9,069 nt of DNA from Spirochaetia bacterium. GTDB lineage: Bacteria > Spirochaetota > Spirochaetia > Treponematales > Treponemataceae. A program made the translations under genes and the position numbers. Under the pieces are notes generated by a model. The model was not told where the DNA came from. It saw nothing but the letters and a program-made list of their open reading frames with translations, and did no database searches. The first letter of the stretch is position 1, and the number at the start of each line of letters is the position of its first letter. Location of the stretch: positions 1 to 9,069 of the forward strand of contig CAAGIZ010000068.1 in the NCBI GenBank assembly GCA_900770075.1. The letters run 5' to 3'. This document shows positions 1 through 5,031 of the stretch, piece by piece.

Positions 1-454
1 CCACCCGATTCCAGATTTGACGGGGTACATTACTGAGGGGCAGATTGTCTTGAGCCGGGAATTGAGCCAGAGCGGAATCTATCCTCCTGTAAGCGCACTG
101 CCGAGTTTGAGTCGTCTTATGAAGGACGGTATTGGTGACGGCATGACCCGGGAAGACCACGCAGGGGTTTCCAGCCAGCTTTTTGCTTCCTATTCAAAGG
201 TTAAGTCTGTTCGCTCCCTCGCTGCCATCATCGGTGAGGAAGAACTGAGCGCCATTGACAGGCAGTATCTGGCTTTTGGAGAGGCAATGGAGGAGCAGTT
301 TTTCTCTCAGGGTGAATACGAAAACCGCTCTATTGAAGAAACTTTGGATCTGGGCTGGAAGCTCCTTAAACTTCTTCCAAAGAATGAGCTTTACAGAATC
401 AAGCCGGAATTCATAGAAAAATACCTTCCAAAGGATGATGAAGGGCAGAGCTGA
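1..454 (+). CDS. atpB: V-type ATP synthase/ATPase subunit B, 3' part
   Basis: Subunit B is the non-catalytic, regulatory nucleotide-binding subunit of the cytoplasmic V1 head, alternating with catalytic subunit A in the A3B3 ring. The 5' end lies outside the window; the reading frame is open from base 2, giving about 150 C-terminal residues of a family normally 430-470 long. The first residues read HPIPDLTGYITEGQI, a hallmark of subunit B, followed by SGIYPPVSALPSLSRLM, whose arginine reaches into the A-subunit site. The C-terminal helical domain follows (SLAAIIGEEELS, YLAFGEAMEEQF, and a typical ending around LGWKLLKLLP). The TGA stop overlaps the ATG of subunit D by one base, so the two are translationally coupled. 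Subunit A is presumably just upstream. Identification is very secure; direction of operation (ATP synthesis or hydrolysis, H+ or Na+) cannot be read from this fragment. Confidence 0.96.
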   Translation, partial: HPIPDLTGYITEGQIVLSRELSQSGIYPPVSALPSLSRLMKDGIGDGMTREDHAGVSSQLFASYSKVKSVRSLAAIIGEEELSAIDRQYLAFGEAMEEQFFSQGEYENRSIEETLDLGWKLLKLLPKNELYRIKPEFIEKYLPKDDEGQS

Positions 455-1068
455 TGGCTAAGTTGAACATTGCACCTACCAAGTCGAACCTTCTTGCTGT
501 AAAGGAGCAGCTGGTTTCTGCCCAGAGCGGTTATGAGCTGCTTGAACAGAAGAGGGAAATTCTCGTCATGGAGCTTATGCACATGGTGGAAAGGGTAAAG
601 CTTTTGGAAGCCGAAATTGACAGGCAGTACGAAAAGGCTTATCCTGCGTTAAAAAACATGCTTAAAATCGTAGGCGGTGACCGGGTTGAGCGGATTGCCC
701 ATGCGGTAAAGTATGATTTTAAGATGAAGGACAAGGTTATAACTGCCGGGGGAATGACTTTTAATTCCATTGAGGTTGAACTTCCGAAGCAGCAGCTGTT
801 CTATTCTTTTATGGAATCATTTGCTGACAGCGATAAGGTTATGGTAGAATTCTTTAACTTGCTGAAGCTGCTTACAAAGATGGCCGGCATACGCACGGTT
901 GCCTGGCGGCTGGCCGGTGAGGTAAAGAAGACACAACGGCGGGGAAATGCCCTGGGTAAGATGGTTATTCCTCAGACGAGGGATACAAAGGTTTACATCG
1001 AGGGTGTTCTTGAAGAGCGGGAGCGGGAGAACACTTTTGTCTTAAAATCTTTGAAAAGGAAGTCATAA
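454..1068 (+). CDS. atpD: V-type ATP synthase/ATPase subunit D
   Basis: Subunit D is the central rotor shaft of V1, coupling ATP turnover in the A3B3 head to rotation of the membrane ring. The 204 residues match the family's usual size (about 200-215). The N-terminal helix shows the family pattern IAPTKSNLLAVKEQL followed by GYELLEQKREIL, and the C-terminal helix shows RRGNALGKMVIPQTRDT, then YIEGVLEERERENTFVLKSLK. These two long amphipathic helices form the antiparallel coiled coil that enters the head. The start ATG shares its A with the stop of subunit B; AAGGG about ten bases upstream can serve as the ribosome site. The gene ends with TAATG, overlapping the next start. The membrane subunits I and K do not follow here, although they follow D in one Treponema pallidum V-ATPase operon, so they must be upstream or elsewhere. 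Confidence 0.95.
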   Translation: MAKLNIAPTKSNLLAVKEQLVSAQSGYELLEQKREILVMELMHMVERVKLLEAEIDRQYEKAYPALKNMLKIVGGDRVERIAHAVKYDFKMKDKVITAGGMTFNSIEVELPKQQLFYSFMESFADSDKVMVEFFNLLKLLTKMAGIRTVAWRLAGEVKKTQRRGNALGKMVIPQTRDTKVYIEGVLEERERENTFVLKSLKRKS

Positions 1069-1571
1069 TGATTAAACCCTTAATTCAAAAAGTTGTGGTT
1101 GCAATTAACGGTTCTGAACAGTCTCTTCATGCTGCGATGTATGCAATCCTGATGGCTAAACAGTACAAGTGTTCCCTGAAAGCGGTGTATGTAGTTGATA
1201 CTGCGGCCCTTAAGTTTTTGAGCATGAGCAGGTTCTTCCTTAAAAACGAAAGCCAGAAATACGAAGAAAACCTCGTTCATGACGGAACAAAATACCTTGA
1301 ACAGGTTGTGGGTCTGGCAAAGCTCAAGGGCGTAAAAATTGAAACCGAACTGAGGAAGGGAAACCCCTGGTCTGAAATTCTCCATGCGGCGGACGAATTC
1401 GGCGCGGATTTGATTTTGCTTGGAGGAAGGGAACACCCGGCTTCTTCTGTGTCCAGCGAGGTTGTAAGGGACAGGACCAGTTCTACCAATATGGACATTG
1501 TGGGTAGTGCAAGGTGTAATGTCCTGATTGTGCGGCAGAATGATATAGAAAAACTGTTTAAAATCGGCTGA
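1068..1571 (+). CDS. Universal stress protein (UspA-like), V-ATPase operon
   Basis: This is a single-domain universal stress protein of 167 residues (usual 140-160), a cytoplasmic alpha/beta Rossmann-like protein that usually dimerises. The family start is clear: VVVAINGSEQS at residues 9-19, then a helix and the strand LKAVYVVD. The core strand ADLILLGG is at 113-120 and the closing strand CNVLIVRQ at 150-157. The usual ATP-binding signature G-2x-G-9x-G(S/T) between them is not intact: the first glycine (G119/G120) is followed by REHPASS with no second glycine, and the G(S/T) pair appears as SS near 138-139. ATP binding is therefore uncertain. ATG overlaps the TAA of subunit D (TAATG), with AAGGA seven bases upstream, so synthesis is tied to the V-ATPase. 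A role in sensing energy state or regulating the pump is an inference from position only. Confidence 0.85.
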   Translation: MIKPLIQKVVVAINGSEQSLHAAMYAILMAKQYKCSLKAVYVVDTAALKFLSMSRFFLKNESQKYEENLVHDGTKYLEQVVGLAKLKGVKIETELRKGNPWSEILHAADEFGADLILLGGREHPASSVSSEVVRDRTSSTNMDIVGSARCNVLIVRQNDIEKLFKIG

Positions 1572-1605
1572 CGGGGGGTGGCTTTTGTCGGCTGGCTGAC
1601 GGCTG

Positions 1606-1637
1606 TCCGGCATTTTTTGTGCCCGGAAGGCTTTTTT
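1606..1637 (+). terminator. Possible weak terminator or hairpin between usp and yugP
   Basis: The arm TCCGGCA (1606-1612) can pair with TGCCCGGA (1620-1627) if one C bulges out, leaving a 7-base T-rich loop. After four more bases comes a run of six T (1632-1637). The T run directly abuts the GGAGG ribosome site of yugP, so the hairpin could be an intrinsic terminator of the V-ATPase operon, a partial attenuator, or incidental. No promoter consensus is evident between it and the yugP start, which argues against full termination. Confidence 0.35.
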
Positions 1638-1647
1638 GGAGGAATCT

Positions 1648-2382
1648 ATGCTTTATTACGGTGGACTTGACCTGACTTATCTTGTTTTTGCAGTTCCTGC
1701 CCTGCTTCTGGGGCTTTGGGCACAGATGGCGGTAAAGACACGTTTTGCAAAATTTGACAGGGTGCAGACTAAAAAGGCCGTTACGGGTGCGCAGGCGGCG
1801 GCAATCCTCCTGAAGGCAAACGGCATTACGGACGTAAAAATTGCCAGAATCAGCGGCTCCCTTACGGACAACTACAACCCGGTTACAAAGGTTTTGAGCT
1901 TGAGCGATTCAACCTATTCCAGCACTTCCATTGCTGCTGTTGGTGTTGCCGCCCACGAAACAGGTCATGCGATTCAGCACAATGTGGGGTATTTTCCGCT
2001 GTCTTTCCGCCGGATGCTGGTTCCTGTTGCAAATCTTGGCTCAGCCATAGGACCTGTTCTTGCCCTTGCCGGTCTTGGTTTCGGATACTCTGCCCAGATG
2101 GAGGCGTACCTGCCTTTTTTGCAGCTGCTTACAAATCTTGGACTTATGCTTTTTGCCTGCGCAACTCTTTTTTACCTTGTTACCCTTCCTGTGGAGTTTA
2201 ACGCTTCCCGAAGGGCACTGAAAATTCTCAAGGGAGCTGGTGTTTTTACTGACAGGGAGGAAACATCTGGTGCAAGGGAAGTCCTGTGGGCTGCCGCAAT
2301 GACCTATGTTGCCAGCGCACTGGGGGCCATTGCAAACTTTGTAAGGCTCCTTCTTATAACCCGCAAAAACCGCCGCCGATAA
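1648..2382 (+). CDS. yugP: YugP-family membrane zinc metallopeptidase
   Basis: This is an integral-membrane, neutral zinc metallopeptidase-like protein of the YugP family (PF04298), 244 residues (family about 220-235). An N-terminal membrane segment (roughly residues 10-26, ending LLGLWAQ) is followed by the soluble part with TGAQAAAILLKANGI, VKIARISGSLTDNYNP and TKVLSLSDSTYSSTSIAAVGVAAHE. The zinc motif HETGH is at residues 103-107, followed by AIQH. Two or three further hydrophobic segments follow (PVANLGSAIGPVLALAGLG; LLTNLGLMLFACATLFYLV; a last one near 220-235), ending in a basic tail. Substrates are unknown for the family. I chose ATG 1648 because a strong GGAGGAA stands five bases before it; an in-frame TTG at 1636 would lie inside that ribosome site. 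The gene converges on the CHY gene with seven bases between the stops. Confidence 0.9.
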   Translation: MLYYGGLDLTYLVFAVPALLLGLWAQMAVKTRFAKFDRVQTKKAVTGAQAAAILLKANGITDVKIARISGSLTDNYNPVTKVLSLSDSTYSSTSIAAVGVAAHETGHAIQHNVGYFPLSFRRMLVPVANLGSAIGPVLALAGLGFGYSAQMEAYLPFLQLLTNLGLMLFACATLFYLVTLPVEFNASRRALKILKGAGVFTDREETSGAREVLWAAAMTYVASALGAIANFVRLLLITRKNRRR

Positions 2383-2389
2383 AATTTTT

Positions 2390-2713
2390 TTAGGACTGGC
2401 AGGAGTATATGTTTTTGTGCAGGGCGCACCGGGGATTAAAACTGCTTTTGCACCCGGGGCACTGACAGAGGCTGCTGTATTCCCTGTAGCTGAAAAACCT
2501 TCCGCACGCTCCGCACATCACCGTCTTTTTTTCGTCCTCGGAAACAGCCGAAAATTTGTGGTCTTCTTCTTCGTCGTGGCACTTGTAGCAGGCGTATAAT
2601 TTCTGGCAGACTGCGCACCTGTTTGCAATTATGTCCAGTTCCGAACTGTAATGAATGCACCTTCCCTGCAAATCTGTGAGTTTTCCGAAAATTTTTTCTC
2701 CTGAGTTTTTCAT
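2390..2713 (-). CDS. CHY zinc-finger protein
   Basis: This small cytoplasmic protein (107 residues) is almost entirely a CHY zinc finger (PF05495), the domain also found in yeast Hot13 and in plant and animal RCHY1. The pattern is well kept: C19-I-H21-Y, then LDIIANRC33-AVC36, YAC42-YKC45-H46, H52, C67-GAC70, C85-PGC88, and NPRC96-ALH99. These Cys/His residues are enough for three zinc ions. The EEEDH stretch and CGACG segment fit the family's usual spacing. Bacterial members are mostly uncharacterised; metal handling or redox roles are proposed from the eukaryotic relatives, so no substrate can be named. The ATG start gives the expected N-terminus but has no strong ribosome site; the upstream region is shared with the bioY promoter, and both genes are read away from it. 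Confidence 0.85.
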   Translation of the reverse strand: MKNSGEKIFGKLTDLQGRCIHYSSELDIIANRCAVCQKLYACYKCHDEEEDHKFSAVSEDEKKTVMCGACGRFFSYREYSSLCQCPGCKSSFNPRCALHKNIYSCQS

Positions 2714-2738
2714 GTAAACCAGTTTATCTGAAAAAAGA

Positions 2739-2766
2739 TTGACAATCCAGCGGAAATCTGTAAAAT
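2739..2766 (+). promoter_or_regulatory. Sigma-70 type promoter of bioYMN
   Basis: TTGACA (2739-2744, perfect -35) is separated by 16 bases from TAAAAT (2761-2766, five of six matches to the -10). Transcription should begin near 2773, leaving a leader of about 30 bases before the bioY ATG at 2804. The -10 overlaps the left arm of the BirA operator, so repressor binding would block polymerase. Confidence 0.75.
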
Positions 2767-2797
2767 GTAAACTAAAATTTAATAGCGAGGTTTACAA
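2765..2797 (+). promoter_or_regulatory. BirA-type biotin operator upstream of bioY
   Basis: The left arm ATGTAAACT (2765-2773) and right arm GGTTTACAA (2789-2797) are separated by 15 bases. The known BirA consensus is TTGTAAACC, a 14-16 base spacer, then GGTTTACAA: the right arm matches at 9 of 9 positions, the left at 7 of 9, and the spacer is typical. The site covers the end of the -10 box, the expected transcription start and most of the leader, including GAGG at 2787-2790, the only candidate ribosome site for bioY. It sits in front of biotin transporter genes, as expected. Prediction: the BirA-biotinyl-AMP dimer represses the operon when biotin is plentiful. This requires a BirA with an N-terminal winged-helix domain in the same genome, which is not visible here. 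Confidence 0.82.
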
Positions 2798-2803
2798 TTA
2801 AAA

Positions 2804-3430
2804 ATGAATAAAAAAATTCTCCGTTCTGCCATAGTTGCTTTTTTTGCGGCCATCATCTGTGCTTCAAGTTTTTTCAGGATTCCAATTCCCGGAATCGTAA
2901 GCGGCATCGTAATTCAGAATGCCCTTTGCGTCATGACGGCTGTCCTCCTTGGGGGACTTTGGGGTGCGGCTCCCACAGCCCTGTTTTTTGCAGCGGGGGT
3001 TTTGGGGCTTCCCATTTTTTCCGGCGGGCAGGGGGGGTTTCAGGTTTTGATGAACATAAACGGCGGATTTAGAATCGGCTGGGTTTTTGGTGCCCTGGCA
3101 GCAGGCCTTATAAGCGGCTGTCCTTCGGTGGCAGAAAAAAAACTCTCTTTAAAAAAAGTTTTGCGCCTTTGTCTGGCAGTATTTGCTGGGATGCTGATTC
3201 TCTACCTTCCGGAAGTTTTTTATGTAATCGGCTTTAAGGCTTCGGAACTTGGTGTTATGGGAGCCGTAAAGCTTTTTGTTACGGCATTTTTTGCTCCTTT
3301 CCTTTTGGTTGATTTTTTTAAGGCAGTTGTGGTTGTATTGATTTCCTTAAAACTTCGGCCGGTGGTTGCAATGTATTTTTACGATTCTGAACCTGCCGCA
3401 GAAACAGAAACCAGCTCAAAAAACGACTGA
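2804..3430 (+). CDS. bioY: Biotin ECF transporter S-component BioY
   Basis: BioY is the membrane-embedded, biotin-binding S-component of an energy-coupling-factor (ECF) transporter. At 208 residues it is slightly longer than the usual 180-200, owing to a hydrophilic acidic tail after about residue 193. It is strongly hydrophobic with about six membrane segments. Family signatures are the N-terminal FFRIPIPG (23-30), the loop GLPIFSGGQGGFQVL (68-82) with NGGFRIGW (86-93), and the last helix beginning FLLVDFFKA (D170, K173). It is first in the operon under a biotin operator; bioM starts 27 bases later. The start is the only ATG giving the family N-terminus, though its ribosome site is weak (GAGG 13 bases upstream) and lies inside the operator. 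Biotin specificity rests on both protein signature and operator. Confidence 0.93.
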   Translation: MNKKILRSAIVAFFAAIICASSFFRIPIPGIVSGIVIQNALCVMTAVLLGGLWGAAPTALFFAAGVLGLPIFSGGQGGFQVLMNINGGFRIGWVFGALAAGLISGCPSVAEKKLSLKKVLRLCLAVFAGMLILYLPEVFYVIGFKASELGVMGAVKLFVTAFFAPFLLVDFFKAVVVVLISLKLRPVVAMYFYDSEPAAETETSSKND

Positions 3431-3457
3431 TAGGTCACCTTAAAAAACTGGGCAGCG

Positions 3458-4180
3458 ATGAATAAAATATCAATTGAACATCTGACGAAAATTTATCAGA
3501 CCGGGGAAGGAAACAAAACGGCACTAAAAGACATCTGTCTTGAAATAGAAGAAGGAACCGTTACTGTCATAGGCGGAGAAAACGGTTCTGGAAAAAGCGT
3601 GCTTATGAACATAATTGCCGGGCTTGAAAAACCGACTTCTGGAAAAATCTGCACCTTTGGAAAGGCAGGGCTTGTCTTTCAGGAGGCGGACACCCAGATT
3701 TTGGGAGAAACTCCCAGGGAAGATATTGCCTTCGGCCCGAAAAATCTGAAAAAATCCCGGGCAGAGGTAAAAGAGGCGGTGGAAGACGCCCTTGAACAGG
3801 TGGGGCTTACAAAAAAAGCAGACTATCCGGCAAGGTTTTTGTCCGGGGGAGAAAAGCGCCGTCTTGCCGTTGCCTGTATGCTTTCGATGAATTTTCCTGT
3901 TATTATTTTTGACGAGCCCTATGCAAATCTGGATTACGGCGGAGTCAGGCAGGTGAACAGTCTGGTAAAAAAGCTTCATTCCCAGAATAAGACTGTCATA
4001 ATCCTGACCCACGAGCTGGAAAAGTGCCTTGGGCTTGCCGACCGGTTTGTGGTTTTGTTCCGGGGGGACAAGGTGTTTGACGGAGCCCCTCTGGAAGGAC
4101 TCAGCCAGAATCTTGAACAGTGGAATATACGAAATCCCCTCAATTCCTACTTAAAACTGGACGATTTGATTTGGCTTTAG
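3458..4180 (+). CDS. bioM: Biotin ECF transporter ATPase BioM (EcfA-type)
   Basis: This is the cytoplasmic ABC ATPase that powers the ECF biotin transporter with BioY and BioN. All ABC motifs are present in the 240 residues: Walker A GENGSGKS (40-47), Q-loop Q75 in LVFQEADTQ, the ECF-typical ETPREDIAFGP (84-94), signature LSGGEKRR (128-135), Walker B VIIFDE (148-153), D-loop ANLD (156-159) and the H-loop histidine H185 in LTHE. The residue after GKS is V where most ABC ATPases have S/T; the Mg-ligand serine is kept, so activity is expected. There is a single ATPase gene, consistent with a dedicated BioMN-type module rather than a shared EcfAA' pair. The ribosome site is weak. The stop codon directly abuts a tandem repeat array. 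Confidence 0.92.
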   Translation: MNKISIEHLTKIYQTGEGNKTALKDICLEIEEGTVTVIGGENGSGKSVLMNIIAGLEKPTSGKICTFGKAGLVFQEADTQILGETPREDIAFGPKNLKKSRAEVKEAVEDALEQVGLTKKADYPARFLSGGEKRRLAVACMLSMNFPVIIFDEPYANLDYGGVRQVNSLVKKLHSQNKTVIILTHELEKCLGLADRFVVLFRGDKVFDGAPLEGLSQNLEQWNIRNPLNSYLKLDDLIWL

Positions 4181-4240
4181 GGAACCTGTAAAAACTGTTG
4201 GGAACCTGTAAAAACTGTTGGGAACTTCTAAAAACTGTTT
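4181..4240 (+). repeat. Three tandem 20-bp direct repeats between bioM and bioN
   Basis: The unit GGAACCTGTAAAAACTGTTG occurs at 4181-4200 and, identically, at 4201-4220; a third copy at 4221-4240 differs at three positions. The array starts on the first base after the bioM stop and ends in a run of seven T (4238-4244). The unit is not itself an inverted repeat, so this is not a classic terminator stem. The function is unknown: it could be a polymerase-slippage microexpansion, a protein- or RNA-binding array, or a copy of a genus-specific intergenic repeat. Confidence 0.9.
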
Positions 4241-4271
4241 TTTTGCCGTGCCTTTTAAGAATTCCGCTGTT

Positions 4272-4301
4272 ATGAATAAACGTATGGATAAACGCCGATG
4301 A
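4272..4301 (+). other. Nine-codon mini-ORF overlapping the bioN start
   Basis: ATG AAT AAA begins a nine-residue basic reading frame (MNKRMDKRR) whose TGA at 4299-4301 overlaps the bioN ATG as ATGA. It opens with the same three codons as bioY and bioM. It could be a leader peptide coupling translation into bioN, which otherwise has no visible ribosome site, or a leftover of an earlier bioN start put out of frame. It could also be chance, as it is very short and has no strong ribosome site of its own. Confidence 0.3.
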
Positions 4302-5005
4302 CCAGACAAAATACATATTCCGCAACTCAATCTTACTCTGCCTTCAGCTATAAACCGGGAAAAAGTTTTTTCCACAGGCTGCCGTCCTGGGTAAAGATTT
4401 GTTTTATACCTCTTTTTAACATAGCAGTTTTTTCTCTGAACTGGAGGTTTGCCGCCCTGTCTGCGGTTTTGCAGTGCCTGCTGTTTTTTTGCCTGCATTT
4501 TTCTGTCAGAGAGCAGCTTGCCGACCTGACCCCTGTCCTGTGGTACGCAGTGTTTTTGTATTTAATAAACCTTTTTTCAGAAACTTTCCTGAACTTTGGA
4601 GAACTGGGGCTGCTGAAAAGCATTGCAGAAGCCGTAAAAAACTGCCTTCACGACGAAAAGACTTTTTCTACAGTGATTAAATTTTTTGCCTGCAACCAGA
4701 GTGCTTCTCTCATGTTCAAAACTTCCACCTCCCTTGAACTGAGGGAAGGAATCGAAAAAATTGAAATTTCTGTCAGACGGTTTCTGCCGGTAAAAAAAGA
4801 ACCCGCCTTTGCAATGGTGGTTTCCATGTTTATAAACTTTATTCCGGCGGTTTTTAAGATGTGGGGACAGTTAAAACGAGCCTGGTTTGCCCGGGGCGGA
4901 AAATTTTCGATAAAAATGTACCTTGCACTTTTCCCGGTGTTGTTTACCCTGGGACTGAAATATTCATTAGACAGCGCAAAGGCCGTTTTAGTCCGTACCT
5001 CTTAA
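4298..5005 (+). CDS. bioN: Biotin ECF transporter T-component BioN (EcfT family)
   Basis: The T-component is the transmembrane coupling subunit that links the BioM ATPases to BioY. The 235 residues begin with a polar stretch and then FFHRLPSWVKICFIPLFNIAVF, resembling the usual EcfT opening (a helix after a short positively charged segment). About five hydrophobic segments follow. The cytoplasmic coupling helices are recognisable from REGIEKIEISVRRFLP, and WFARGGKFS near residues 196-204 carries the Ala-Arg-Gly (198-200) that contacts the ATPase. The second Ala-Arg-Gly-type motif of many EcfT proteins is not obvious. ATG 4298 is the earliest start, because TAA at 4289 closes the frame upstream. 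An unusual 117-base spacer with repeats separates it from bioM, where the two genes are commonly adjacent. It converges on the permease gene, five bases apart. Confidence 0.85.
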   Translation: MTRQNTYSATQSYSAFSYKPGKSFFHRLPSWVKICFIPLFNIAVFSLNWRFAALSAVLQCLLFFCLHFSVREQLADLTPVLWYAVFLYLINLFSETFLNFGELGLLKSIAEAVKNCLHDEKTFSTVIKFFACNQSASLMFKTSTSLELREGIEKIEISVRRFLPVKKEPAFAMVVSMFINFIPAVFKMWGQLKRAWFARGGKFSIKMYLALFPVLFTLGLKYSLDSAKAVLVRTS

Positions 5006-5031
5006 AAAATCTAAAAATTGCAATTTTTAGA
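5004..5031 (-). terminator. Palindrome at the permease 3' end, probable terminator
   Basis: A perfect 22-base palindrome at 5010-5031 (each arm TCTAAAAATTG) covers the last codons and the TAG stop of the permease. Read on the minus strand it is followed at once by six T (5009-5004), the layout of an intrinsic terminator for the permease. On the plus strand, downstream of bioN, no T run follows. The stem is nearly all A/T, so it should be weak. Confidence 0.5.

Noticed and set aside
1080..1613. Minus-strand open frame of 177 codons over the UspA-like gene
   Set aside because: It is antisense to a gene with clear family motifs and operon overlap; its composition looks random.
1636..1647. TTG as an alternative start of yugP
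   Set aside because: It would lie within the strong GGAGG ribosome site that clearly serves the ATG at 1648.
3431..3440. AGGTCACCT between bioY and bioM as an operator
   Set aside because: It is only a nine-base odd-length dyad within a 27-base operon gap, with no promoter beside it; it is likely chance.
4181..4240. The tandem 20-bp repeats as a CRISPR array
   Set aside because: Units are contiguous with no spacers, and no cas genes are present.
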